Assembly (NCBI GenBank): GCA_002070505.1 | Contig: MWDJ01000003.1 | Coordinates: 140,103 to 204,102, forward strand | Source of the DNA: Bacteroidetes bacterium ADurb.Bin145 | GTDB lineage: Bacteria > Bacteroidota > Bacteroidia > Bacteroidales > VadinHA17 | Direction of reading: 5' to 3' | Length of the DNA stretch: 64,000 nt | Shown here: piece after piece, positions 53,310-61,683 of the stretch | Position numbering within the stretch: position 1 is the first letter of the stretch | Layout of the letters: each line of letters opens with the position of its first letter | Notes under the pieces: model-generated | What the model was told of the DNA's origin: nothing | The model's database searches: none | Seen by the model: the letters and a program-made list of their open reading frames with translations, nothing else | Position numbers and translations under genes: made by a program

Positions 53310-54635
53310 ATGAAATACACTGATTTTCTGGTAAGCAGCCTGGGAAAGGGAAATGTTATCTCACCCCTTAAACAAAGCCCCCGGACTGATAGTCCTGTGT
53401 ACAGATTTGTTGATGATGACGACAGAATTATATATGATGTTTCTGTGGCTAATTTCAACAAATGCAAAGAAACCGGAGAGATACCTGTCTCTTTCGAAAA
53501 AGCAGGTCCAAAAGAGAATATATTCTTTGAGCCGGCAAAAACCAAAGTTGCCATAGTAACTTGCGGCGGCCTTTGCCCGGGAGTAAACAATGTGATACGA
53601 AGCCTTGTTAACCAGTTGTATTACAGATATGGAATAAACAGGATACTGGGTATAAAATATGGTTATGAAGGATTGATCTCAAAGTATAACCATCCCGTCA
53701 TTGACTTAACTGCTTCAATGGTGAGCGACATACATCTTTCCGGCGGAACCTTTCTGGGAACTTCCCGAGGCAATCAAAACGTAGCGGAAATGGTTGACAC
53801 TCTGGAGATTCTTAATGTAAATGTTCTTTTTTGTATTGGAGGAGACGGAACGCTTAGAGGAGCTCATGCAATTTACGAGGAAATCGAAAAAAGGAAACTT
53901 AGAATAGCGGTAGCGGGTATACCGAAGACAATTGATAATGATATTGATCTTATACAGAAATCTTTTGGTTTTGAAACTGCATTTTCTATTGCCAATGATA
54001 TTATCCGTAATGCTCATAATGAAGCATACGGAGCCAATAACGGCATTGCTCTTGTCAAACTGATGGGTCGTGATTCAGGATTTATTGCAGCAAGTGCCGC
54101 TCTTGCTATTCAGGAAGTTAATTTTGTCCTGATTCCTGAAATCTCTTTTGATCTTTACGGACCGAGAGGATTCCTTAAGATATTACGTAAAAGACTGGAA
54201 GACAGACATCATGCTGTGGTTGTTGTTGCTGAAGGGGCAGGACAGGATTTTTTTGAAGCCGGGGATCAGGAAAAAGATGCTTCCGGAAATGTTAAACATA
54301 AAGATATTGGAATTTATCTTAAAGAAAAGATCAAAGAGGAATTCATCTCAAAAGGATTCCCGTTTTCAATTAAATATATCGATCCAAGCTATATAGTCAG
54401 AAGCGCACCAGCAAATGCCAATGACAGTAAGTTTTGCAATCTGCTCGCGCAAAATGCCGTTCATGCTGCACTAGCCGGGAAAACCGACTTTGTTGTTGGC
54501 TACTGGAATAATGAATTTACTTTACTACCAATTTCAATGGCGGTGGCGAAACGGAAAAAAATCGATATCGAGGGTGAACTGTGGTGGAATGTACTTGAAG
54601 CCACCGGGCAACCTATCAGGATGAAGAATCCCTGA
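53310..54635 (+). CDS. 6-phosphofructokinase, ATP-type (plant/spirochete-like clade)
   Basis: About 441 residues from the ATG at 53310 (TTG at 53259 rejected). It is larger than bacterial PfkA and belongs to the clade with an N-terminal extension. The donor site reads 'CIGGDGTLRGA' with Gly at the ATP/PPi-determining position, and 'GIPKTIDNDIDLIQKSFGF' follows; together these fit ATP-dependent clade X enzymes. 'KLMGRDSGFIA' is the fructose 6-phosphate site. A -7 box TATTTTTG lies at 53254-53261. The HAD gene starts 1 nt after its stop. Confidence 0.9.
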   Translation: MKYTDFLVSSLGKGNVISPLKQSPRTDSPVYRFVDDDDRIIYDVSVANFNKCKETGEIPVSFEKAGPKENIFFEPAKTKVAIVTCGGLCPGVNNVIRSLVNQLYYRYGINRILGIKYGYEGLISKYNHPVIDLTASMVSDIHLSGGTFLGTSRGNQNVAEMVDTLEILNVNVLFCIGGDGTLRGAHAIYEEIEKRKLRIAVAGIPKTIDNDIDLIQKSFGFETAFSIANDIIRNAHNEAYGANNGIALVKLMGRDSGFIAASAALAIQEVNFVLIPEISFDLYGPRGFLKILRKRLEDRHHAVVVVAEGAGQDFFEAGDQEKDASGNVKHKDIGIYLKEKIKEEFISKGFPFSIKYIDPSYIVRSAPANANDSKFCNLLAQNAVHAALAGKTDFVVGYWNNEFTLLPISMAVAKRKKIDIEGELWWNVLEATGQPIRMKNP

Positions 54636-54636
54636 T

Positions 54637-55254
54637 ATGATAAAAAATATCATTTTTGATCTGGGAAATGTACTAATCAGCTTCAGACCGGCAGAATATT
54701 TGGAAAAGAATAATTACCCACCTAACATACGGGAAGTAATTCTTAACGAAATATTCCGCAGCCGTGAATGGTCTATGCTCGATAATGGAAACATCACAAC
54801 CGCCGAGGCAATTGATCTGCTTTCAGTAAAATCATCACTTAAAAGGCCGCAAATAGCAGATATGTTTGATTTAAGGACCGATATTATGTTTCCCCTTGAA
54901 AACAATACACGGCTTCTCCCTTTATTGAAATTACTAAATTTCAAGCTTTATTACCTGTCCAATTTCCCAATGGACATCTTCGATGAGATAAGAAATCGTT
55001 TTACATTTTTCAAATATTTTGACGGCGGGATAATTTCAGCAGAGGTCAATTTCTCAAAACCAGATCCTAATATCTACCGTATTTTGCTTAAAAAATACAG
55101 ATTAAATGCAAGTGAGTCATTTTTTGTAGATGATTATGAGGGAAACACCAAAGTAGCCGAAACTCTCGGAATGAAAGTTTTGTTCACCGCTGGTTCCACA
55201 GATATTTCAGATGATTTGAAAACTTTTTTCCCGGCCTTAGCCAGGGAGATCTGA
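54637..55254 (+). CDS. HAD-family phosphatase (YihX-like)
   Basis: A 205-residue haloacid dehalogenase-like hydrolase. Motif I is 'IIFDLGNVLISF' (nucleophile D8), motif II 'YYLSNFP', motif III lysine in 'FSKPDPNIY' and motif IV 'FFVDDYEGN'. The 'DLGNV' form of motif I is that of the YihX/epoxide-hydrolase-N type rather than the usual DxDxT. It begins 1 nt after the phosphofructokinase stop, so a sugar phosphate is a sensible substrate guess. Confidence 0.9.
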   Translation: MIKNIIFDLGNVLISFRPAEYLEKNNYPPNIREVILNEIFRSREWSMLDNGNITTAEAIDLLSVKSSLKRPQIADMFDLRTDIMFPLENNTRLLPLLKLLNFKLYYLSNFPMDIFDEIRNRFTFFKYFDGGIISAEVNFSKPDPNIYRILLKKYRLNASESFFVDDYEGNTKVAETLGMKVLFTAGSTDISDDLKTFFPALAREI

Positions 55255-55263
55255 AAAAGGAAA

Positions 55264-55350
55264 TTTTACTCATTTTCCGGTTAAATTAACCGTGGATACC
55301 CGGGGGAACTGTCAAATAATGAATTCTCCTTAAGTTAAGATTGAGTAAAA
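55264..55350. other. Structured intergenic region with nested inverted repeats
   Basis: Between convergent genes, TTTTACTCA (55264-55272) and TGAGTAAAA (55342-55350) form 9-bp outer arms. Inside lies the 15-base palindrome CGGTTAAATTAACCG (55278-55292). It may act as a terminator or a protein-binding site. No T-run typical of an intrinsic terminator follows the inner palindrome. Confidence 0.4.
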
Positions 55351-55405
55351 ACAATGTATTTAACTAATTACTAATAATATAAGTTGTTTTATAACGATAT
55401 AGTTT

Positions 55406-57208
55406 TCAGTTTGATTCAGCTTCATTTTTGTAATAATCCACTACAATTCCTGCTCTATACTTACCGATGAGGTTTTTTAATTCTTCAAAATGCGCATTTT
55501 TGATTTTGTCTACTGAACCAAGTTTTTTTAATAATATCTCTTTCGACTTACTGCCAATCCCTTTTATCTCATCAAGGTCAGATCTCAGGGATTCCGAAGA
55601 TCTTTTATCGCGGTGAAAATTAATTCCAAAGCGATGAGCTTCGTTCCTTAGCTGCTGGATGATTTTCAGACTGATCGAATTTTTATCCAGGTACAGAGGA
55701 ACGTTATCGCCGGGAAAATAAATTTCTTCCAGTTTTTTTGCTATTCCTATTATCGTTATTTTCTCATTAAGATTTAATTTCTTAAGGCTTTTTATTGCAG
55801 ATGATAGCTGACCTTTTCCACCGTCTATTATTATCAGCTGTGGCAGGGAAAGACCCTCCTGTATCATTCGGCTGTATCTACGGTAGACAATTTCCTCCAT
55901 TGATGCAAAATCATTGGGTCCCTGAACCGATTTAATATTAAAATGTCTGTAATCTTTTTTATAGGGTTTACCGTTTCTGAAGACGACGCATGACGCAACC
56001 GGATTCCTGCCCATAATATTGGAATTATCAAAACACTCTATATGAAGTGGCAATTCTGCCATGTGAAGATCCGTTTTCAGTTTTGCCAGATTCTTTCCTG
56101 TCCGATCTTTCAGGCCGGTATCAAGCTTTTTTTTCTTTTGTTCAAGTTTAAAGTATACTGCATTCCGTTCTGCAAGCTGCAGCAATTTGAGTTTTTCGCC
56201 TTTCTGTGGAACAGTATATTTTACTTTTTCAAATTTTATATCGGGTTTAAATGGAACTATAATTTCTTCGGAATCAATTGATAATCTTTGCTTTATTTCA
56301 GTTATACCGGAGCTTAGTAAAGACTCTTTCTCTTCGTCAACCCTGCTTTTTATTTCAAGCGTATATGCTTGTATTACATATCCATCAACTACTTTCAAAT
56401 AGCTTATGTAGATGTTATTATCATCCTGGGAAAATCCAAAAACATCCACATTTTTTATTGTGTTACTTACAACAGCCGAATGACTTTTAAATTTATTCAG
56501 TGTCTCAATTTTGTCTTTAATTATCTGAGCTTCTTCGTATTTGGTTTCTGATGAATATTTAAACATCATTTTCTTTAGCTGATCAATAACTGTTGAGATG
56601 TTTCCTTTCAGAATACTTTTAATCTGCCTTATGTTATCCTCATATTCATTTTCGCTCTGAAGGCCTACACATGGACCTTTGCAATTACCAATATGGTATT
56701 CAAGACATACCTTGAATTTCCCTGATTTTATGTTTTCCTGTGAAAGATTAAGATAACAGCTTCTGAGTTTGTAAAGTTGTCTTATGGTCGTCAGAAGTGT
56801 TTTTACCATCAGCCCGGAAGTATAGGGACCAAAATAATAAGATCCGTCCTTTATGATATTTCTGGTGCTGAATACCCTGGGAAACGATTCATTTTTCACG
56901 CAGATCCAGGGGAATGTTTTATCATCTTTTAGCAGGATGTTGTACCTGGGCTGGTGTTCTTTAATCAGGTTGTTTTCCAGGAGAAGAGCATCTGCTTCAT
57001 TATCAACGATTAAATAGCTTAATTCCTCTGCCTTTTTCAGCATGATGGCAGTTTTGGCTGACTGATTCCTTGCAAAGTATGAACTAACCCTTTTTCTAAG
57101 GCTTTTTGCTTTGCCAACATAGATGATATTTTGCTTTTTATCAAGAAACTGATATATTCCTGGTCTTTCAGGAAGCTGCGGCAATATTTTTATTGGATCA
57201 ATAGACAT
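55406..57208 (-). CDS. uvrC: Excinuclease ABC subunit C
   Basis: A 600-residue nucleotide-excision-repair nuclease. GIY-YIG domain at 15-95 ('PGIYQFLDKKQNIIYVGKAK'), cysteine cluster 'CLEYHIGNCKGPCVG', UVR motif around 200-235, RNase H-like endonuclease ('IECFDNSNIMGRNPVASCVV', 'LIIIDGGKGQLSSA') and helix-hairpin-helix at the C-terminus ('EIKGIGSKSKEILLKKLGS'). All domains are complete. It lies 42 nt downstream of the adenine deaminase gene. Confidence 0.96.
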   Translation of the reverse strand: MSIDPIKILPQLPERPGIYQFLDKKQNIIYVGKAKSLRKRVSSYFARNQSAKTAIMLKKAEELSYLIVDNEADALLLENNLIKEHQPRYNILLKDDKTFPWICVKNESFPRVFSTRNIIKDGSYYFGPYTSGLMVKTLLTTIRQLYKLRSCYLNLSQENIKSGKFKVCLEYHIGNCKGPCVGLQSENEYEDNIRQIKSILKGNISTVIDQLKKMMFKYSSETKYEEAQIIKDKIETLNKFKSHSAVVSNTIKNVDVFGFSQDDNNIYISYLKVVDGYVIQAYTLEIKSRVDEEKESLLSSGITEIKQRLSIDSEEIIVPFKPDIKFEKVKYTVPQKGEKLKLLQLAERNAVYFKLEQKKKKLDTGLKDRTGKNLAKLKTDLHMAELPLHIECFDNSNIMGRNPVASCVVFRNGKPYKKDYRHFNIKSVQGPNDFASMEEIVYRRYSRMIQEGLSLPQLIIIDGGKGQLSSAIKSLKKLNLNEKITIIGIAKKLEEIYFPGDNVPLYLDKNSISLKIIQQLRNEAHRFGINFHRDKRSSESLRSDLDEIKGIGSKSKEILLKKLGSVDKIKNAHFEELKNLIGKYRAGIVVDYYKNEAESN

Positions 57209-57250
57209 TGTGGAAAAGACTGCAGATTATCATAATTGCAAAGCCGATTA

Positions 57251-58870
57251 TTAATCTGTAAACAGAGGAACAAAATTAAATGTTGTCCCGTGAAACAATC
57301 CTTTGTCGCTTAATTTTAATTCAGGAATAACCAGGAGGGCCATAAATGACAATGTCATAAAGGGCGCTTCCATTTCACTTCCCATGGATCTGACTTTAGC
57401 TGACATTTTTTCGTATTCTCCGGCAACATATTTTAAAGGCATATTTGACATTATCCCGGCAACCGGGAGTGGAAGGATTTCAACATCATTCTTGCAGGCG
57501 ACGGAAAGTCCGCCTTTCATCTCAATGATTCTGTTCATAGCCAATGTAATATCCTTGTCATTTGTGCCGATGCAAATTACGTTGTGGCTGTCATGAGCAA
57601 CGGAACTTGCAAATGCTCCTTTTCGTAATTTGAATCCTTTTATAAGCGCAACTGCCGGAGGGCTATCATTATATCTGTCCTTTACTACAATTTTTAAAAT
57701 GTCTCCTTTCAGATCCGGTTCAAAATAATTTCCTTTTCCAGCGTTAATTAATAATTCTCTTGTCTTAAGGTCACCGTCAAAAGCTTGAATAACGCGCATT
57801 TTGTTCCCGCTTTTCTTTATTTCGAGCTGCTTTTCTGACACAAAAGATGCCTGGAATCTGTTTACCGGATCTTCTTTTTTATATTCAAAAAGTATCCGGC
57901 CACGGTCGTAAACTTTCTTTCCTTCAATCCATGTCTCGAGTATGTTCATTTCGAGATAATTATTAATTAGCACAAAATCTGCTGGCTGGCCTTTTTGTAA
58001 TAATCCTGCATTCAGAGAATAATGAACTGCAGGATTAAGAGTACAGGATCTAAGTACATTGAAAAGGTCATATCCTTCAGATAAGAGTTGAGTTATTATT
58101 TTATCAAGATGTCTCTTTATCAATGTTTCCGGATGCATATCATCACTACATAACATTACCATATCCGGATTTGTCCGGATCAGGTTTTTCAGTTCAGATA
58201 AGTTACGTGCTGCACTTCCCTCCCGTATTAAAATCTTCATTCCAAGACTTATTTTTTCAAGAGCTTCATCTAATGAAGTACATTCATGATCTGTTGAAAT
58301 TCCGGATTTAACATATTTTCTGAGATCCCGGCCAGTTAATCCCGGAGCATGACCATCTACTGGTTTTCCTGCTTTAATTGCAGCTTTAATCTTTCCATGC
58401 ACCTCCGGATCATCATTAATTACGCCGGGATAATTCATCATTTCAGCCAGATATTTTATTCTGTGATCATCCAGCAATTTTCCAATCGCGAAGGAGTCTA
58501 TTACAGCACCGGTTGATTCAAATGTTGTTGCCGGAACACATGATGGAGCTCCGAACCAAAATTTCAGCGGAACCTTTGCAGAATCCTGCAGCATGAAGTT
58601 AATTCCCTCAACACCAAGAACATTTGCTATTTCGTGCGGATCTGAAACTACTCCGGTTGTTCCACGTGAAACAGCTTGTCCGGCAAATGAGGCTGGTGTT
58701 ACTAAAGAGCTTTCAATATGAATGTGCGAATCAATCAGACCAGGTATAACATATTGCTTTAATTCTTTATCAATTCGTTCCACATTTTCAATAATAGAAC
58801 CATTAACCGTCAACCTGGCAGGATAAACTTCTTTACAATGAATGTCAACTAAATTAGATTCTATTATCAT
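57251..58870 (-). CDS. ade: Adenine deaminase
   Basis: A 539-residue amidohydrolase converting adenine to hypoxanthine and ammonia. Metal motifs 'VIPGLIDSHIHIESSLVTP', 'SDPHEIANVLG', 'VDGHAPGLTG' and 'LCSDDMHPETL' match the bacterial Ade family, as do the C-terminal 'SVAHDSHNVICIG' and 'GGLSVACKND' blocks. The gene contains a parS-like site at 58658-58673 within its 5' coding part. It follows mnmG with a 64-nt AT-rich gap that holds another parS-like site. Confidence 0.95.
   Translation of the reverse strand: MIIESNLVDIHCKEVYPARLTVNGSIIENVERIDKELKQYVIPGLIDSHIHIESSLVTPASFAGQAVSRGTTGVVSDPHEIANVLGVEGINFMLQDSAKVPLKFWFGAPSCVPATTFESTGAVIDSFAIGKLLDDHRIKYLAEMMNYPGVINDDPEVHGKIKAAIKAGKPVDGHAPGLTGRDLRKYVKSGISTDHECTSLDEALEKISLGMKILIREGSAARNLSELKNLIRTNPDMVMLCSDDMHPETLIKRHLDKIITQLLSEGYDLFNVLRSCTLNPAVHYSLNAGLLQKGQPADFVLINNYLEMNILETWIEGKKVYDRGRILFEYKKEDPVNRFQASFVSEKQLEIKKSGNKMRVIQAFDGDLKTRELLINAGKGNYFEPDLKGDILKIVVKDRYNDSPPAVALIKGFKLRKGAFASSVAHDSHNVICIGTNDKDITLAMNRIIEMKGGLSVACKNDVEILPLPVAGIMSNMPLKYVAGEYEKMSAKVRSMGSEMEAPFMTLSFMALLVIPELKLSDKGLFHGTTFNFVPLFTD
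58658..58673. other. parS: parS-like ParB binding site (within ade)
   Basis: TGTTCCACGTGAAACA matches the 16-bp parS consensus TGTTnCACGTGAAACA exactly. It falls within the coding sequence of ade, as parS sites often do. Confidence 0.75.
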
Positions 58871-58915
58871 CTATCTGAGAAATATACAATAAAAATAAAA
58901 AATAAAATAAAAATT

Positions 58916-58931
58916 TGTTCCACGTGGAACA
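58916..58931. other. parS: parS-like ParB binding site (mnmG-ade gap)
   Basis: TGTTCCACGTGGAACA is a perfect 16-bp palindrome, the form of parS known from Pseudomonas, located 3 nt after the mnmG stop and 243 nt from the other copy. Two sites this close next to gidA/mnmG strongly suggest chromosome-partition sites. Confidence 0.8.
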
Positions 58932-58934
58932 CAG

Positions 58935-60809
58935 TTATCGCCCCAGATACATTAGTAAAATATTTACATCAGAAGGTGAAACTCCGCTTATCCTGCCTGC
59001 CTGACCAATATTTACCGGTTTTATTCTCTCAAGCTTTTGTCGTCCTTCTGTTGAAATTGATAAAAGTTCGCTGTAATTTATATCCTCAGGTATTTTTAAC
59101 TTATCAAGTCTTTTAATTTTATCTGCAATTGTTTTCTCCCTTTCTATATAACCTTCGTATTTAATTTTAATTTCTGCTGCTTCTGTTACTTCCCATAGAA
59201 GATCACCTGCTTTTTCCTTTAATACTTTGCCCTGCTCTATAAAATCCAACAATTTTATTATGCTTATCTGCGGTCGTGCTGCCAGTGTAATTGCCTTAAC
59301 CTGTTGCTTTATCTTATTTGTCCCGATTTCTTCAAGGAATCCGTTAATCTTAACCGGAGCAATACTGTTTTCGTTAAGAATATTTAATATATCATTAATG
59401 AGTGATTCTTTTTTAAGTAAAGCTTCCAGTCTTTCTTTTCCTGCCAGTCCAATTTCATATCCCTTTTTTGTCAATCTTTCATCAGCATTATCCTGTCTTA
59501 AAAGTATTCTGTATTCTGCTCTTGAAGTAAACATTCTATAAGGTTCATCCACTCCCTTTGTTATAAGGTCATCAATAAGCACTCCAATATATGACTCATC
59601 TCTTCCCTGAACCAGTTCATCCTTTCCACTAATTTTCATTACAGCATTTATTCCTGCAATAATACCTTGTGCAGCTGCTTCTTCATATCCTGTTGTTCCG
59701 TTTATTTGTCCCGCAAAATACAAATTCTCTATTCTCTTTGTTTCGAGAGTTGCTTTAAGCTGGGTAGGTTGAAAAAAATCGTACTCTATCGCATAACCTG
59801 GCCTGAATATTTCAACTTTCTCAAGCCCTTTTATTTTCCTTAGCGCTTTAAACTGAGCTTCTAATGGCAAACTGCTTGCAAACCCGTTAACATAATATTC
59901 AACTGTGTTTCTACCCTCTGGTTCAATAAATAACTGGTGAGCCTTCTTGTCTTTAAATGTTACTATCTTATCCTCAATGCTTGGACAGTATCTCGGACCC
60001 CTTCCTTTAATAATTCCTTTGAACAAAGGACTGTATTCCATTCCCTTTCTTAATTCTTCATGGACTTCTTCATTGGTATAAGTTATAAAGCAACTTCTTT
60101 GGTCTTCTATTTCAAAGTTCCTGTTTAGGAATGAAAATGATCTTTTTTCTTCATCTCCCTTTTGCTCTGTCATTGCCCCAAAATCAATGGTCCTTCCATC
60201 AATCCTTGCGCTTGTTCCTGTTTTCATTCTTTCAACAGTGAATCCAATTTCAGCCAACTGGTCGCTAAGTCCTTTTGATGCCTCATCCCCCGATCTTCCT
60301 CCCTGTTTCCTTTTAAATCCCACATGCATCAGACCGTTTAAAAATGTTCCATTTGTCAGGATTACCGCCTCCGCATAAAATTGAGTTCCGAATGATGTCT
60401 CAACCCCTTTTACTTTACCTTCTTCAATAATAAGTTTTTTTGCTTCCTCCTGCCATATGTACAGGTTTTTTGTATCTTCCAGCGCTTTCCTCCATTCTAT
60501 TGAGAATTTTTGTCTGTCACATTGTGCCCTCGGGCTCCACATTGCAGGTCCTTTTGATCTGTTTAGCATCCTGTATTGTATCATGCTTCTGTCAGTAATC
60601 AGACCACTTAATCCTCCAAGAGCATCAATTTCCCGAATAATCTGCCCTTTTGCTATACCTCCCATAGCAGGATTACATGACATCTGAGCCAATTTTGTCA
60701 TATCCATTGTAACCAGCAACGTTCTTGCACCCATCCTGGCTGCAGCATGGGCAGCTTCACATCCTGCATGCCCACCTCCCACAACAATTATATCATATTT
60801 AAATTTCAT
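58935..60809 (-). CDS. mnmG: tRNA uridine-5-carboxymethylaminomethyl modification enzyme MnmG
   Basis: A 624-residue FAD protein (GidA) that with MnmE modifies uridine-34 of tRNA. 'VVGGGHAGCEAAHAAARMG' binds FAD, 'QMSCNPAMGGIAKGQI' and 'GLITDRSMIQYRMLNRSKGP' are family blocks, and the C-terminal helical domain ends 'GVSPSDVNILLMYLGR'. Its ATG directly abuts the ybeY stop (TAA-ATG). The gene is often close to oriC in bacteria, which fits the parS sites beside it. Confidence 0.97.
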   Translation of the reverse strand: MKFKYDIIVVGGGHAGCEAAHAAARMGARTLLVTMDMTKLAQMSCNPAMGGIAKGQIIREIDALGGLSGLITDRSMIQYRMLNRSKGPAMWSPRAQCDRQKFSIEWRKALEDTKNLYIWQEEAKKLIIEEGKVKGVETSFGTQFYAEAVILTNGTFLNGLMHVGFKRKQGGRSGDEASKGLSDQLAEIGFTVERMKTGTSARIDGRTIDFGAMTEQKGDEEKRSFSFLNRNFEIEDQRSCFITYTNEEVHEELRKGMEYSPLFKGIIKGRGPRYCPSIEDKIVTFKDKKAHQLFIEPEGRNTVEYYVNGFASSLPLEAQFKALRKIKGLEKVEIFRPGYAIEYDFFQPTQLKATLETKRIENLYFAGQINGTTGYEEAAAQGIIAGINAVMKISGKDELVQGRDESYIGVLIDDLITKGVDEPYRMFTSRAEYRILLRQDNADERLTKKGYEIGLAGKERLEALLKKESLINDILNILNENSIAPVKINGFLEEIGTNKIKQQVKAITLAARPQISIIKLLDFIEQGKVLKEKAGDLLWEVTEAAEIKIKYEGYIEREKTIADKIKRLDKLKIPEDINYSELLSISTEGRQKLERIKPVNIGQAGRISGVSPSDVNILLMYLGR

Positions 60810-61226
60810 TTACTTAAGCATTGATATCCATTTCTCACCTCTTTCCATCATCAGTTCTCTCTTTTCTTCTGTATTATCATCATAACCGCATAAATGTAAA
60901 GTCCCATGAATCATTACCCTTATCAATTCCTCCCTGTAACTAACTTTATAGTTATTTGCATTTTCTTTTACCTTCTCACAACTGATATAAATCTCTCCAT
61001 TTAAAATCTTTCCGTTAGAATAATCGAATGCAATAACATCTGTATTGTAATTATGACTAAGAAATTCTTTATTGATTTTCCTTACTTCTTTGTTGTTTGA
61101 TAAAATAAAAACAAGGTCACCCGGAACTTTTTTTTCTCTCCTGATGACCTTTTCTACAATCTTTAAAACTTTCTTGCTCTCTTTCAGACGAAATTTAACG
61201 TTGTCATAAAATATCCTTATTTTCAA
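60810..61226 (-). CDS. ybeY: rRNA maturation endonuclease YbeY
   Basis: A 138-residue metal-dependent RNase of rRNA maturation. The metal motif reads 'IHGTLHLCGYDDNTEE': H107 and H111 are present, while the third ligand position (His in the classic HGxLHLxGYDH) is D117. This substitution appears usual in Bacteroidetes homologues. The start is TTG at 61224-61226 overlapping the upstream stop (TTGA); a stop at 61230 and no ATG exclude alternatives. Zero spacing to mnmG indicates coupling. Confidence 0.92.
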   Translation of the reverse strand: MKIRIFYDNVKFRLKESKKVLKIVEKVIRREKKVPGDLVFILSNNKEVRKINKEFLSHNYNTDVIAFDYSNGKILNGEIYISCEKVKENANNYKVSYREELIRVMIHGTLHLCGYDDNTEEKRELMMERGEKWISMLK

Positions 61227-61627
61227 GCTCTAACATTTTTAAAAATTAATGTTACTTTATTTCCCTTTTTATTGAATTTTATTTCATCTGCCAGTCTTGA
61301 CATAAGGAAAATGCCTCTTCCGTTTAATGCCTCAATATTCTCAGGCTTAGTGGGATCAGGAACTTCAGATGGTTTAAATCCCTTTCCCTGGTCTTCTACG
61401 GTAACCTCAAGATTTGATTTGCCCATATTTATATCCACACTGACGAATTTATTCTCATCAGACTTATTTCCATGCACAATAGCATTATTAACAGCTTCCA
61501 GAGTACCGATCAAAATTTTACCGTAACTATCCTGACTTATTCCTGTTTCCGCTGTAATGTCATCAATTGCCTTCTCTATGATTCGCAAATTTCCGATCTT
61601 AGAAACTATTCTGTATTTCTTTAGCAT
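61223..61627 (-). CDS. RsbW-like ATP-binding protein (HATPase_c_2)
   Basis: A 134-residue GHKL ATPase of the RsbW/SpoIIAB type. 'TLEAVNNAIVHGN' is the N-box, 'VTVEDQGKGF' the G1 box and 'NGRGIFLMSRLADEI' the lid. Such proteins phosphorylate anti-anti-sigma factors or bind sigma factors in Firmicutes, but no SigB/RsbV partner is nearby. It overlaps ybeY by 4 nt and follows the EnvC-like gene by 56 nt. Its target is unknown. Confidence 0.88.
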   Translation of the reverse strand: MLKKYRIVSKIGNLRIIEKAIDDITAETGISQDSYGKILIGTLEAVNNAIVHGNKSDENKFVSVDINMGKSNLEVTVEDQGKGFKPSEVPDPTKPENIEALNGRGIFLMSRLADEIKFNKKGNKVTLIFKNVRA

Positions 61628-61683
61628 TTCCCTTTTTTCTAATTCCCTTATACTTGATTTTTTTCAATTTGTTTCAAAACATA

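Noticed and set aside
57282-57297. A third parS-like sequence (GTTGTCCCGTGAAACA) near the 3' end of ade
   Set aside because: The right half matches, but at least four positions of the left half differ from the consensus.
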